DNA from: Vandiemenella viatica | Taxonomy: Eukaryota > Arthropoda > Insecta > Orthoptera > Morabidae | Reading direction: 5' to 3' | Assembly (NCBI GenBank): GCA_031002005.1 | Contig: CM061921.1 | Coordinates: 142,509,283 to 142,573,282 of the forward strand | Length of the DNA: 64,000 nucleotides | Part shown: positions 43,069-56,379 of the stretch, piece after piece | Numbering within the stretch: position 1 is the first letter of the stretch | Layout: each line of letters opens with the position of its first letter | Position numbers and translations under genes: made by a program | Notes under the pieces: generated by a model | What the model saw: the letters and a program-made list of their open reading frames with translations, nothing else | Told to the model about the DNA's origin: nothing | Databases searched by the model: none

Positions 43069-43695
43069 TGTAACATAACAGTAGCATTCCGCCGACCCGC
43101 AAGTAGCGCCGAAGTGAGCGCATGATTACATTGTTTAAAGTCAGTCGTTATCGAGGTTTGGTAGCGAACGGCTCGCGTCGCGTAATGTGAGACGCTATAC
43201 TAACTGTGCGGGTGTAGCAAGAAGTAAGAAGAAGAATGAACTAGTTTAACCATTGCGACGTATGTTTTAAATTGATTTGAACAGTGGGTTGAGATACCAG
43301 AACAGTGAAGTGTGGCATCGAAAGTAATATAGTGTGGACTGATTTGGATTAAAAACTTTCCTTTTGTTTCTAAGAATCTTGCAATCGACGGATTACGAAG
43401 TTTCAATAGCCTTATCATCTAAATTCTGATAGTGGCCAACTGGTTCGATGTGTACTTTATTCAAATAAATGTGTGGAGAACCGATTTTCATTACTTAAGA
43501 CTTGAAGATTTCTCTTAATTAGTTATCCTCACACTTTTATCGGACTGGTTTGGACCCTGTCTGGCGACCGGCGGCGACTACGAACTCATTTATCCAACTT
43601 CGGGTGCTGTATGTTAGTAATTAAAACTTTAGCAAGCACGAAGTTCGGTCTACAGTAAGTATCAGGTCAACCACAAGAAAGGCAATAGTCTTACA
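43069..43695 (+). repeat. 3' LTR of the young Gypsy element
   Basis: 627 bp, identical to the 5' LTR except for 2 bases; followed by the ATAT target duplication. Confidence 0.95.
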
Positions 43696-43699
43696 ATAT

Positions 43700-45158
43700 C
43701 CTAGTAAATTTTTACTATCATTACATTATCCAATATTTTGCATTAAAAGGTTTATTAATTTTATATATACAAGGGCACACACCACAGTTATAGCCTAGGG
43801 GCCTACAGATCTTAAATGTGGCCCTGGATAGTAGTGTGTCAGACAAGTGAAAAACAGGTTAATAATAGAATGGAAAGTTCATATTTTCCTCTTGCCGTAG
43901 AACTATGCTGAAAGGCTAGTACCCTACTTTCAATTATTCCTTACGTGACTCGGGGTAGGATACTAACTTAAAATATTCTTGGACATTACTCTTTATATGT
44001 TCTTTTATATATTGCCATAAATGGGTTGTTCCTGTATCACACTCTAGATGTAAATCTTCTTTAGTTATTATGTAATGAGATACTATTATTCTTGTAATCT
44101 AGCAATTACAGGAAGCAATGTCACATATTAGAGGCTAAGGCAATGTTAATAACCAGTGTTATCCTACTCTGGGATGATTTTTACTTTCTTTACTTTGATC
44201 ATGTGAGTATGTTATGAAATTCAGTGGTTTGATTCCCATGTCAGCCTGTAGGTCCAATCACGACAGTTGATAAATAAGCATCACATTGAATGTCACTTGG
44301 CGGCCAAGTTAATTAATATTTCAGATTTCTTTTTATTCAAAAATATTGTTCAAATGGCATTGTTGTAGATTGAGGGAACACTGAAAACAAAAAGGAAAAG
44401 TAGAACTGACGAATTTCCTAATTATTAAATGTGAAATAACTTCACACTTATCGCAGAAATCGACAGTTTTGTGTCTGTTGAGACGAATGAAAATAAGACA
44501 TCTCAAAACTGGAAATAATTAATTAAACCACATAGTCTCAACTGAACTGTTCTCATAGCTGTAGTAGAATTAAGGTAGATATGTTGAACCCATAAAAAAC
44601 AGAAGAGAGTTGAAAAAATTAGCCATTGTATTAAATCTTCCCATTTTGCATTCAGTTAGGCCATACCGCCCACTTCAGATCTTAATAACTAAAAGTTATT
44701 CCAGCAAACCAGAGTAAAATAATAAGTTACAGAAACAATGATATATACTATCAGTGTGTGATATTTAGAACAAGGCTCCGTGTTCATTTAGTACAGGTTA
44801 TGTTATTGCAGGTAAGAAGATTTTATATTTTTTCATTTAGTCATGTTATTCTCCACAAATGGGAAACAAGAAGAAAATCACAGTGTCAAAAGAAAGTAAA
44901 TGATTCAGGTTTACAACACTTCCCTAATGTAACTAGCTTTCTGTCTAAATTACACATTCTCTCAAATAATATCCTGAGTAATTGCTCTAAAGTTTCATAA
45001 AGATCTATTATACTTCTAAAGTTGCGTGATTCTCATTATTCTGTAGCTAAGATTAACCTAATAATGCATATAAGGTGAGTGCCAAAAAACATTTGTCGCC
45101 GACAAGAGTTGATTAATTTGTATCTATAGTTAGTATAAAACAGTTTTTTTAATTTTTT

Positions 45159-45189
<31 letters not shown>

Positions 45190-47369
45190 GCTTTGTGGCT
45201 TCTTGATGTTTAGGTAATCAGAGTTAAGAGTGGAACAAAAATATTTGGGGAAGAGTTCCTCATTTAAGAACCCCAGCATTTACATGGTGTGATGATGGGA
45301 ATGAAAGGAAACCCTAATTTGCATAACTGGGCCAGAATTGACATGACGGACACAATTTCTAACCATTCCTCATACTCAGTTTATAACTTCACCTATATTT
45401 ACATACATATGGAGATATGCATTGCTTTCTGTTATCTCTTTGTGACTTTAACAAGAGTCCTCCCTAAAAAAAGGTCAGTATAGTAATTTATGTAAGAATA
45501 TCATATCATCAATGCCATGAGAATTCTCTACCAAATCGTAAAATATTTTATATGTTGGCTACAAAATCCATACATGTTGAAGCAAGATGTCTGAGCAAAA
45601 TTATCCTTTTAAAGCTGTTCATTATTGTGTAAATGTGCACAGATTATTTTGCTCATTGCTGTTTGAAACTGCTGACATATATGATATCGGTCTACCGATT
45701 TCCCTCTGTTTGCGGTATGGGACTGCGGACAAGGCGTTCACCGACCATGCTTGGTCCAATTGCAGTAGAAACAAACACTTTAGTCATTACAGTATTGAGT
45801 CAGATGCGCAAACATACTACATTGGAGCAATATAATGACACTGAGAAATATGTAAAGGGCAATACAAGATTTATGTTTGAATAACTGTATTTTTCTCATT
45901 TTATTTATTTATCCTACTTGATGAATTACGATTACTGCTTCTTAATTGATGTCTTTATGGGTTGCAGCCAGAAGGTGTTATAAATTCACAATCATCAAGC
46001 ATGTTCCCTGTATGAAAAAATCAGAAGTGCATTTCAATGTACTCTTGGTTTTACAAGAAACATTGTAATTATCAAATGTATGCCGTTCCTCAATGGAAAA
46101 AAAATAGTGCAAACAAGGGCATTACTATGTTTTATATGTGTTTGTACCTTGTTTTTCAACACCATACTGCAGTCGCCCATCACACCTGGCGGTTCATTCC
46201 AAAATCATAATTTTTATTTTGATAATTTAGAAGGGTTAAATTAATTAGAAATCTATTTTTTTCACTAATGTAGAGGCACAATTGAGAGCTTGCCTTGGAT
46301 TTACAGTGCCAGGACAGGGAATGCTATATCTGCAGTTCAAGTTACAGCCATTGCAGGTTTAGTAGTGGCTCTGGCAAACAGTAAACATATTACTTCAGGT
46401 TTCAGTAGTACATGTAGACCATTCACATGAGAAACACTGGTTTAGATTTTAATTTGTCGCAACCAGTATTGTACAGCAAGTTTCCTGCATCAATAAAAAG
46501 GCATTCTCCCACATTATCTTTTCTTTGTTCTTTTATGCTTCATTCCTTCAGTCACAGATCACCGCCTGAGAAGTAGCAAATAGAGTATATGTGTGGCTTA
46601 TGCAGCTAAGACAAACATAACTATATAAATATTTTGGCTTTAGGTATGCCTTGTTTAGTGCATTCTCCTTAAAGGATTCCATGAAAAAATTGGCAATAAC
46701 TGGTGATAATTGTGAAACCATTGCTTCCACACCCACTTGCTCATAATACTCCCTTCAAACCATAAGTAGGTGGCTGTCAGAGCTTTGTGGAACAAATTGA
46801 TGATTATTTGATCAAAATGACATCTTTAAAGTACTGAAGTGGTTGTAAAGGAAACCTGTATATAAAAGATACAATATCATTCTTACCATACTAGATAACC
46901 TGGTTTTAACTTCATGCTGTCCAAGATCTCCACATATCCATTGGAGCTATATACATAGTTATGGCAATTTCCTAGTAAAGCACTCAGAAAGTCCCTCAGG
47001 TTTTTGGCCAGGAGGCATGTTGGGCTATCTACTGTACTTGCAATGGATTGCGTTGGCACTCCTTCTTTGTGAATGAAGTCTGTATAGCAGATGAAGCACT
47101 GTAGTGGAGGGTTGGAAGCACCTCATTAAATCATCTGGGAGTTCTCAGTAGCAAAGCTGATTATCCATCATGTTTGTAGGCTTAGGCATAGGGTTACAGG
47201 TAGTCTTGTATGCCTGATCCTCTAAAAGTAATGCCATTCTTCTGTTACAGTCCACCTTGTCTACTACCACCATGTAGTTTCTCTTCTCCACTGAAGAATT
47301 CCTACATTGTCACCATTCTTTAGTTCCTGTAATGTGTGCCAATATTCCTGGAGATGGTTGATTCTAGTA
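43700..47369. other. Unassigned AT-rich region with a (TA)n microsatellite
   Basis: About 3.7 kb without recognisable coding sequence. A pure TA repeat lies at about 45162-45189. Short open frames (for example 45587-45835) overlap one another in different frames and look like chance. Confidence 0.4.
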
Positions 47370-47711
47370 CAGCAGAACTCCAATTATCTGAATCACTTGG
47401 GACCAGATCCCATTCGGATATTCAAAAATTTGGATAATTGGATTTTTCCGATTAAGGGTTTAATTTAATTAATTACCCTATGTATGTTGAAAATGGCAGA
47501 AAAAAACTATTTTTAAAGAAAAAGAGCTTATAATTAATTCAATGAAAAGGCTATACTTCTAAATGTTAAGCGTACTTACAAGTGCTGTATATTAGTATAG
47601 TATGTATGTACCATACTGGAAATACGCTTTACGTTTCCGTCTTGATTAAAAAAGCGATTCAGATATTCAGACATTCGGATAGTCAGAGTTCAGATAATTG
47701 GAGTTCTACTG
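47370..47711. mobile_element. pogo/Tigger-like MITE
   Basis: 342 bp with inverted ends CAGCAGAACTCCAATTATCTG and, from the right, CAGTAGAACTCCAATTATCT, plus inner ATTCGGATA repeats. CAGTAGAACTC...ATTATC...GAA ends are the mark of Tigger/pogo elements. TA precedes the left end; on the right the expected TA reads CA. It has no coding capacity. Confidence 0.82.
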
Positions 47712-48829
47712 CAGTCAGCATGTATAGTATCTGATGTCCTCCACTTCTTCTTCAGGTGGTATGCAAGTTGAAATTTATACATCTCCTGCGATTTACATTT
47801 GTTTTTTTTTCTCCTTATGACTTTAGGAGGTACACTTGATAAAACTGACATGTCCAGAATGATGATTGTTTGTGTGGGAACATGTGGCTAAGGTGAAAAT
47901 TTAACTGACAGCTGTTCAAATTTTGAACACTGTTTGGTCAACACTAGGTGTTGGAGTAAAATACTATAAGCAGTGCTACTGCCATCCACCCACTACCAGG
48001 CATCCATTACCAAGCATCCACAGAAAAGGAATTTGCTATGTGATGATGACATGAAATCATCATCTTACGCGCTTGGTCCAGTACTTAACTCATAAAATAT
48101 ATATGTTCCCTCAACAGTGTGATGTTAGTCCATCACATAATTTTTGAAGTTGTGGTCAGCAATGGGATGATATATTCTGACAAACTGTGGTATTATATCA
48201 TTATCCTGGCATTAATGGGGAGAGTGCATAAAACATGTAGCTCCATTTTGGCCTCCTGTGAACCCTCCCTTACTACCACGTATCCCGACTTTACTTTTGC
48301 CTCTACCCCCTTCCTCCTCCTTCCCCCTACACACATTGCATATAGCTTTTTTCCCCTTTTGATTCCAGCAGATGTTTTCTACTGGTTTCTATTGTCAGAC
48401 TATTGTAAATTACATAAGGAGATTATTAACTGAGGGAAATAAATATTCACGTGCTGTTGTGATTTATGTTCCTCATTTTAACTGTGAAAAATGTTATGAT
48501 ACAAAAGCTACATGGCCTGGTTGAGAAGCCCCCCTGCACCACGTAGCCCAGCATAGCCTTCTAGCAACCCCCCCCCCCCTCACCTGGACCAAGCCATGTA
48601 GTTTGTGCACGCTACCTTGCAGAAAAGCCAGGGTGTACAGAAATGTAACCTTTTATTCATTGTATTTTTCGGCTCTCACAACCATCTATTTATAGTTTGA
48701 AGGAGAATATTATAAGCATGTAAATTGAAGAGCAAAAAGTCAACCATTATCATCAGTGGATGGTAATTACTTCATGGAGCCTTTTGAGGAGGAAGCACTA
48801 AACAATGCACCACTCAAGTCAAAATATTT
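47712..48829. other. Unassigned sequence
   Basis: Contains a C run at 48568-48579. No domain recognised. Confidence 0.4.
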
Positions 48830-48839
48830 CTATTGGTAT

Positions 48840-50547
48840 GTTGACAACAGGGTAAATAAAGCTTCTAACAATACCTGACACATTTGAATGTGGTCTATCA
48901 GAATTTTTAGTTCATCACATAGATGTAAGATGATGATTGTAGTTTCTGGTACCTTAGTAAAAAATTGCAGTCTTGGTAAGCCCACCCGCACCAACATGTA
49001 CATAAATGCTAATAGCTGTCTATGCCCCCCCCCCCCAAAGCACAGATCTAACATGTTCATAACTCAGCTACAGAATTGGACTACCTTTGTAGAGCATTCC
49101 CATGACATCATTTTCTCTATCAATAATGTCAAACTAATTGGCCTGTAATTTTCAACCTCTCCTATGACCCAGTACTACAATCGCCCTTTCCCAATCCTCT
49201 GGGAGGCAGCAAGACTCCAAACTCATTTTAAATAAAATTTCAAGGTTAGGTATCATTTACACTTTTGGGGAGAATCTCCTCTGATTCATTCCCTCCCATC
49301 ACTAGTTGTATCACTAGACCAGTCACTCAACATCTCTGCAATTTTAAAATCCTCAGTGACATCAACTCCTCTCTTATCTACACTAGTCTGAATAGCATCC
49401 CTTCCCCTCAGTTTTCTAATGTAGCCATAGAAATTTCTAGATGCATCGTTCAGTGTTCCTCCTGCACCAATAATATTCTTCATGAACCCATCCTTTGGTT
49501 CTCTATTTGCTCTTATTAATTGCTTGTTTAGTTGTTTAAGTATTCCCTACTGCCTTCCTGTCTCTTAACTCTGTTGTGTTCCCATCTCATTAGCCTCTTT
49601 AACATTCTCACCTCCCTATTGTAGTATGTGGATTCTACACTTCTCTTTATTTTCTGCTTTGGAATTAACATTTCCTCGCCCTTTTTAATTACCTCCTTAA
49701 ACTCTTCCCATTTCGCCTCCACTGTACTTGTGACATTCTTCTATTTGTTGAACTTTTACCTGAAATATCTCTTCAAGACTGTGCCTTTTTGTAGTTATAC
49801 CTTTTCCTCCCTTCTATTTTGGCCATTGGTTTACTGAATCCCCTATTGTCCATCAGTACCACACAGTCTTCACTTATTCCTCCAGTTACTTGACACCCTA
49901 CAACATTTTAATCTGGATTCATTAGAAAGATATCCAACATGTTTGGTCCCCTCGTATTTTGCTCTACCACTTGTGTAAAACCTCCTTTCCTTATTAAGGT
50001 ATTTGCAAATGTCTGTTCCCTTGTGTTATTTATCTTATTTCTCACCTAGTTTACACCCAGTAAATTTATATCCCCTCCAATAATAACTATTCTCCACTCA
50101 CCTATGAACTGTGAATGTGAATTAAGTTTCTCTCCAAGAATCTCATCTTCATCATTCATTCTTCCACTATGGTAAGCAGCCAATACCTTGATATTTTTCT
50201 TTTTTATCACACAAAAAATCTTCCCCAAGTAAGTCATGGTCATGACGTAAGAACACTAGAGAACTATAGTAATCTTTGCTAACCAGTATGAATACCCCTC
50301 CACCAATTGCTCCTCTGTGTCTGCAGTACACTCTGTAACCATCAGGGAAAACCTCATTGTCTAGTACTCCTTCTTTTAACCAACACTCTACCCCTATAAT
50401 CACTTGTGGTTCATGTATCTCTATTAAGTTTGCAAAATCTATCACTTTGTTCATTATACTTCTAAAGTGCACCAATAACACCCTTATTTTTGGGTTTGTG
50501 GTATTTTCAGGATGAACCTTTGTCTTTCCAGTTGTACCCAATTCCAT
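48840..50547 (-). pseudogene. CR1-like LINE ORF2 (endonuclease and start of RT)
   Basis: The frame at 50167-50547 reads KIRVLLVHFRSIMNKVIDFA, IIGVECWLKEGVLDNEVFPD and GGGVFILVSKDYYSSLVFL, the apurinic endonuclease of CR1/Jockey LINEs. Later pieces are WEEFKEVIKKGEEMLIP, KDGFMKNIIGAGGT and SRNFYGYIRKLRGRD (the linker), then LESCCLPEDWERAIVVL at about 49190, the first reverse-transcriptase block. The polymerase core is missing and several frames are used. The enzyme nicks the target and primes reverse transcription. Confidence 0.82.
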
Positions 50548-50549
50548 TA

Positions 50550-51223
50550 TTATTTCAATAGCTTCATCTGATCTGATTGCAGATCCTGCAGAAGAGGATC
50601 TACACCTCTTCCATGGCTACTACCTAACAAAAGAGCCTTTTTAGTCCTGTTTTTTTCTACTATGTCTATATTCCTATTGGCCTGCTGCACCTTACCTACT
50701 CCTACATCTACACGAGGATCTTCCCCATCTAACTCTGGTAACAGGTCAAATATATTTCTCTCCACAATTTCTGGAGTATCTGACTTCTTCATCCTGTTAA
50801 CCTATTTCCACTACCACCTGATGTCAGTTCCCATTTATCCTTCTCACCCTCCTCACTAAAACCATTGTTTCTATTTTCAGCTTCCAAAGGAAGACCCTCC
50901 ACAGATGCAGCCTCCACAGGCACAGCCTCCTTGGGCTGAGTGTCTATAGGTTGAGCCCGTAAGGGCTGAGCCCCCACAGGTGGAGCCTCAACAATCTTGA
51001 CTCTTTCATGCAATTTCCTGATCGTTTCACCCTGCTCTAAAATTTTCCTATCCTGATCTGAAAGTTTCCTATCCTTAAAACAGAGGGAACAATATCACTC
51101 AGGAGCCTCATTTATTTCCCTCCTTCCTATTGTCCTACATTCCCAGAGAAACCATGTTTTACACCCATTGCAATCCAAACCATTCACCACATGTCTGCGA
51201 CAGGCGCCACACTTTCCAGGCAT
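50550..51223 (-). pseudogene. CR1-like LINE ORF1 with PHD-like finger and esterase remnant
   Basis: Starts at 51223 with MPGKCGACRRHVVNGLDCNG, then CKTWFLWECR and YCSLCF, giving a C-x2-C...C-x2-C...W..C...C-x2-C pattern like a PHD finger. An in-frame TGA (about 51096) breaks it. A coiled-coil LEQGETIRKLHERVKIVE follows, then a run of degenerate PxxAQP / PVEAxx repeats. The 50550-50792 frame has KKALLLGSSHGRGVDPLLQ, the esterase block of CR1 ORF1, with the usual GDSH changed to GSSH. ORF2 starts just downstream. Confidence 0.8.
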
Positions 51224-53017
51224 GATTTTTTCCCCTAAACAAGACCTAATGGTACCTTTAAAATGAACCATAAGGATTAAATTATAAGTACCTTAAATTA
51301 ATAGTCTAATAAAAGAAAAAAATAATCTTCAATTAACTGATTTTTTGTTGAAGTTTTTATTTTTCAATCACTTTGTTGTGAAACTGCTTAAAAGCTAAAA
51401 AAAAATAAATCTCAGGATTACAAGCTTCAAAATTAACTTGAAGATAGAATTTCACAGGTCAATATTATTTAGTGTTAATATGATAATAATAACCAATCAT
51501 TTATTTATGAGATAATTTTTTTTAATTATTGGGTAATCGTTGCTTTAAAGTGTTTGAAAATAATTAAAGAACAATTTTATTTCCGAGAGAAAAGACCAAT
51601 GAATTTAACTTAAGCTTGTAGATTTCTAAACTCAACTTACTGTTGAATTTTTTTATATAAAATTAGACTGAAGCTGTATAAGTAATAACTAGGTAACAAT
51701 AGGCATTATTCTTGTAGCTAGTTCATATGAAAGTATTGATGGTTAATAACTGGACATTATGAGTAGAAAGTCCATTTAGAGATAGCTTGATTGTATAACT
51801 GAATCTTGAGTTATCTAGGAAAACATTATCTACAGCTGAGGAACTATTATTCATTATTCTAGTACGAAAATTATCTACCTGAGTTGAAGTGTATGAACTA
51901 ACTGATGGATCCAAAATTACTTAACAGTGTAAATTATTTAGGAAAATATACACAAAAACCATCACATTAGACTATATTAGCCATGTTTCTGCTTAAAAAT
52001 GTTTAAAAAAAGTTCATAATGGTTCAGAAAGAGAGGAAAGTCTGCTTTCCCATGAAAATTTATCTGTACGCATAACATATTTTTGGCAGTGAAACCAATG
52101 TAAGAGGAGCAAAATGGGAAAAAGTGAAGTAACCGAAGAGATGTAAAAAGAATAAAACGGAAAGAAATTAAAAATATTAATCTAAATCTAATGAAATAAT
52201 TCTGAGTTATGTGAGTGAATGGGGGTGGAATGAGAGAAGAGTATGGATGAGGAAGTTATATTTGCTTATCCTCGAAATAATAAACAAAAAATCACATTTG
52301 AAACTGATGATTTACTTCTGTTATTTAATATCTCCATGGCCACTTCAAAACTAGACCTTGAAATCGTCAATAGTCAAAGAACATCTAAAAACATAAATAC
52401 AAATTTTATCAATCTCAGAAATGAACTTAGGGATGGCACTTAAAAACCCAGAGCACAAAAATCTTAAATGATGGGAGAGATCATGCAAAACAGTCTAATG
52501 TTTGTACTAATTCCTGTTTCCTACATGTTACAAGATCAATTTTCTCAATGTGATTTCAAAACCCTTGATCTAAGACATGAGAAAACCTATCCTATCATTA
52601 CTTGTCTGTCTTCATGCACACCTTTTCTAAACTATCACTTACAGATACCAAATTCCTAATACTGCCATTGCTGCACAAAATTTGAAGTTACCTAATTTTA
52701 AGTTACCTTTAACTTCTATTTAATAGTTTAATTAGTTGTTAGATCATTCGGTCTTTATTCATGTCTGTAAATCTAGGTTTCACGTTACTGCCTTCCAGAG
52801 TCAACTAGTACAGGAACTGAGCCTCTGACCATCAGCTTATATCATATAATAGCACTTGTCGGAAAATATCATCCAAAGGAATAACAATTTTACGAAATAC
52901 ACCTTTGAGCCTGAAACTACTGGAAACATTATGCTAAACAAGAGGCCTACCACTATAACAATATATTATGATTCCACAAGACAGTCAATTTAATAGATGA
53001 AATGATGTAATATTACA
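51224..53017. other. Unassigned AT-rich sequence
   Basis: Nothing recognised. Possibly LINE 5' untranslated region near 51.2-51.3 kb. Confidence 0.4.
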
Positions 53018-53329
53018 TGGCATCAGGGCTGGCGTTTCGTGTTAGGCCCGGGTGGGTACTCAGGCAATTTGGATTTCGAGGGAGGGGGGGAGGGGGGTTC
53101 GCTTGAAAATGTTATTCGGTTATCATCCTTAAAATAACAATAGTGACAATCATACAAACAAATTCATCAGAGAAATTCATAGGGATAAAACTACAAATGA
53201 ATTTAATAAATTTATCATATTATTTATTAAATAGATTTTAGTAGTACCGGTGTACAAAAAAAATATATGTTTTTGGTTTACTTCTCAGTATGAATTGCTC
53301 AATACAAAAAATTTAATGTGTTCTGCTTG

Positions 53330-54150
53330 TTTAGAAATGAACCGATTCAACAATTTGAATACAAAATTTACGTAAAATATCTTGAGGTGTTTTGAATCTG
53401 CCTAGGTAGAGGCGCTTGAGAATTTTACACTGATGTGGGATTTTGTCGTTCGTTGATCTCAAAGTTAGTACCCGACTGCACACTTTTCCGCCAAATTCCT
53501 TCGAATTTTGAATCTCGATCACAGTATAATATGTCGGCAATTGCTTCTATCTTCTTGTTCGATTCAATTAACTCATAGATTTGATTCAAAATTTCACCTC
53601 GATAAAAAATTAAATTTCTATCACCATTGTTAAATGGAAAACACACAAACGATTCCATGTATTAGTAAAATGCAGAAGCCTTAACAGTGACAGCACTATC
53701 TACTTCTCTGGTTACAGAATTATTGTATAAGTATTTCATTGACTGTTTTAAAAGATTTGAATCTCACTAACCATCTGAAAAAAATAAAAAATAAATACAA
53801 AACCATATTTTTTTAACAAAATAACTAAACTTGTAATCTTTATAAATTACTTGTTGGTTAAGAGGCAAATCATAATTAGTTCCTTTTTCTATTCCGATTT
53901 GCCATCTCTTAAACTATCCACGTCGTTTTGGCAAGTCTCGTACAAAATTTAACAAATCTATTATAGTTCCAACGTATTTCCTTGCTATTATACATCCCTC
54001 AATTTCATCTCGTACAGATTGAAATTATGAACACTACAATACACAAATAAAGCCCGAGGATCTTTTTTGCGTATTCATGACTGAAATCCTGTTGTTTTTC
54101 CAAAAACATTTGAAGCCCCATCGTAGTAGTGGCCTCTGGGTTTTAAAACC
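53330..54150 (-). pseudogene. hAT transposase remnant (ZMYM/TTF type)
   Basis: Minus-strand reading at about 54125-53985 gives YYDGASNVFGKTTGFQS, then RALFVYCSVHNFNL, the DGASNMSG...CxxHxLNL block of hAT-like transposases that carry a TTF or MYM-type zinc finger. One stop interrupts it. Frames nearer the left end (53331-53658) probably continue the gene, but I cannot name motifs in them with confidence. Confidence 0.7.
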
Positions 54151-54359
54151 ACCAACTTGTACCTGGTGAAAATGTCAATGACCGGATCAAATGAGGTTTC
54201 TGCCTTGGTTTTCGCTCTACACTATACAGTAAAATGTTCCCTTGCAATGAAGGCTTCAAGGTATTAAATATTTTCTATAACTTATATGACTATCGAACAT
54301 CTATTTTGGATCAGCCGTTGATATCGGTTGTACCACGTTGATATTATTGATGTTTTTAG

Positions 54360-54900
54360 AATGCTTCAATGCAGCTGGTATGAAGAGAACAAGTGCTATG
54401 AGTGTTTATACGAAAAGTGTGCATTTTGTTGTATAACTAGTAGTGTGTCTCAAAACAAAACCAATGCTAAGACCAATCTGGAGATTTTTCGTAGAAAAAA
54501 TTGAACCTTTGGCGAAGTGTATGTTAAATGAAAAAGAGTTTTTACCATACTATCATTGCTTTAAAAAGTCATATGAAATCTATTCATGAATAAGGTTTAA
54601 AGAGTGTAAAAAACTAAATGCAGTCTTAAGTTTCAGGAAGAAGAAAAAAATATCAATTTCAGTCTAGTGCAATGGTTGAAGTAAATATTTCCATCAAAAG
54701 AAGTGGTGGTAAATGAACGCTCATAAATGTTCCATGTTGTTATCACTAGTTCGCAGGTTTTTGTCAGCTCCACCTATCAGTGATGCTAGCGAAAAATTGT
54801 TCAATGAAGCAGGCTTAATATATTATTAAAAAAAGCAATTTAAAACAAGAAAAGGATGACAAGGTTTCGTTTTTAAAATTTAATTTGCCTTTTTAACTTT
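54360..54900 (+). pseudogene. hAT C-terminal dimerisation remnant, opposite strand
   Basis: Plus-strand reading near 54765-54895 gives PPISDASEKLFNEAG and KDDKVSFLKFNLPF, matching the hAT dimerisation domain (P-I-S-S-A-x-x-E-R-x-F-S then L-x-F-L-x-x-N-L). It lies antisense to the transposase fragment at its left, so it is either a second nested hAT or a rearranged part of the first. Confidence 0.65.
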
Positions 54901-55971
54901 GGAATAATTGTTACAGTAATTAGAAAACTATTATTATGATTAGTTATTTACTATTTTTTAGTTACTGACAGATTGATTTGATTATGAAAAATAAACATTA
55001 TTTCACTTTACATTTTTATCAAACAGAACTAATTAGAAAGTAAACGAAAGATCTGTGACACCAAATGATATTTTCATATAGTTTCTGCTTTTGTTTCCGC
55101 TTCCATAATGTAACTTAATTTCATCTCCAGTACATAACTACATACGCGTATTTATTCACTACCAATATACTTGTGTATATAGTGAAGAACAACAATAAGA
55201 ATTTACTTTTACTTCCTCTCATGGTTTTGACTGTCAGCTGACTGAACAAGGCCATCTTTTAAAGTTCCAGTGGACCTATAGACAATACAAATTTACTCTC
55301 CACATTCTCCTGTCTTCTAGTATTGTCTACACTCATTTGGTTTTTCCTTTACAGCTTGACTACGAATTTACCCACTGGAAGTTTTTTGCCGATAATACAG
55401 GCGGATTCAGCAGAAGCGCCTTCGAAATACACTAACGCAGCTTAACACATCACTGTTTTGACGTACGACATTTTTAACGGAGCATCCTTGCTTTAACTCA
55501 AAACATTTGTTTGCCATCAATGTAGCTCATTAGGCAATAGCTGGGATGTCAATCTCTGTTGAAATATCAAAGAAATTTTGTGCTTCGCTCATGGCGTTTT
55601 TGTCGGTACACAGTCTATTTTACATTCATTTTGAATGATGAAACTAATATGCTTAGCTGGTGTGCTCTCTTTGTCTAATTTATTTCCTCTATACTCAGTC
55701 GCTCTCAAATTCCAGGTGGATAAAATACCCACCCGGAATTTCCCGGGTGGGTACTGCTACCCACCATACCCACATTATCCGCCGGAACTGCATGGCATAG
55801 TCACCATATGAATATAATTGGCCCCAGGAATATACCAAAATATCCTCTTCCTCTTTAAATACTGCTGCTTCTTTATAACTGTCTTTATTTTAATTAATTT
55901 GAAGATGTTATCATAGATTAACAGTTTATTTGAGAATTAAGTATTTCCCAGCATACAGCTGACAAGGTGAT

Positions 55972-56073
55972 CTGCTGGATAGTTTCTGCCATACACCATG
56001 TTTCGACAGCTACCTCCGCTGTCCTTATCAGGTGAAATGGTAAATCAAAATTGCTACTGCGACAAGTCACCCA
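55972..56073 (-). repeat. Left inverted repeat with degenerate hammerhead-like motif
   Basis: On the minus strand it reads ACCTGATAAGGACAGC, a loop, GCTGTCGAAAC, then ATCCAGCAG. It matches the Penelope-like end at 32.7 kb, with CTGATAA in place of the core CTGATGA. Its inverted partner is at 58192-58294. Confidence 0.65.
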
Positions 56074-56379
56074 CCGACTGTGGATTCCCTACTTTTTTTC
56101 CTTCTTTAAATCTTTTCATTCCCTCATCTGAAGACCAGTGGCAGGCTACTGTGAAGCGACAGATCTTTTCAGCCAATGCGTATTACAGTGTATTGTTCAT
56201 TATTCTTTATTTGACTCATTTTATATACTATTTTGGGTTCTGGTTGTTGTACAAGGCTGTGGGAGTCACATTGACTACCTTGTTTTATGTTGGGTGGTTG
56301 TGCAGCATGGCTGAAACCAACTGTGTTAACAGTTATATCAGTATATCTAGGAGGCCTCTGGAATAGCCTTCGTGGCTCG

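Larger units (their letters stand above)
35239..43695 (+). mobile_element. Young Ty3/Gypsy LTR retrotransposon, near complete
   Basis: An 8.46-kb element. Both LTRs are 627 bp and differ at 2 positions. A 4-bp target duplication ATAT flanks it (35235-35238 and 43696-43699). Between the LTRs are a tRNA-Arg-type primer site, a gag with a long coiled coil, and pol (protease, reverse transcriptase, RNase H, integrase) in the -1 frame relative to gag. No env is recognisable. Three single-base frame changes break gag and pol, so this copy is probably not autonomous even though it is recent. Confidence 0.95.
53026..55790. mobile_element. hAT DNA transposon, decayed, with 8-bp target duplication
   Basis: A perfect 8-bp duplication CATGGCAT (53018-53025 and 55791-55798) flanks 2765 bp. 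The ends are CAGGGCTGGCG and, inverted, CAGTTCCGGCG, the CAG...GGC type of hAT. GGGTGGGTA motifs also recur in inverted orientation near both ends (53050 and 55735). It holds transposase remnants on both strands (next entries). Confidence 0.9.

Noticed and set aside
45162..45189. TA-rich stretch as a promoter TATA region or replication origin
   Set aside because: A plain TA microsatellite with no supporting context.
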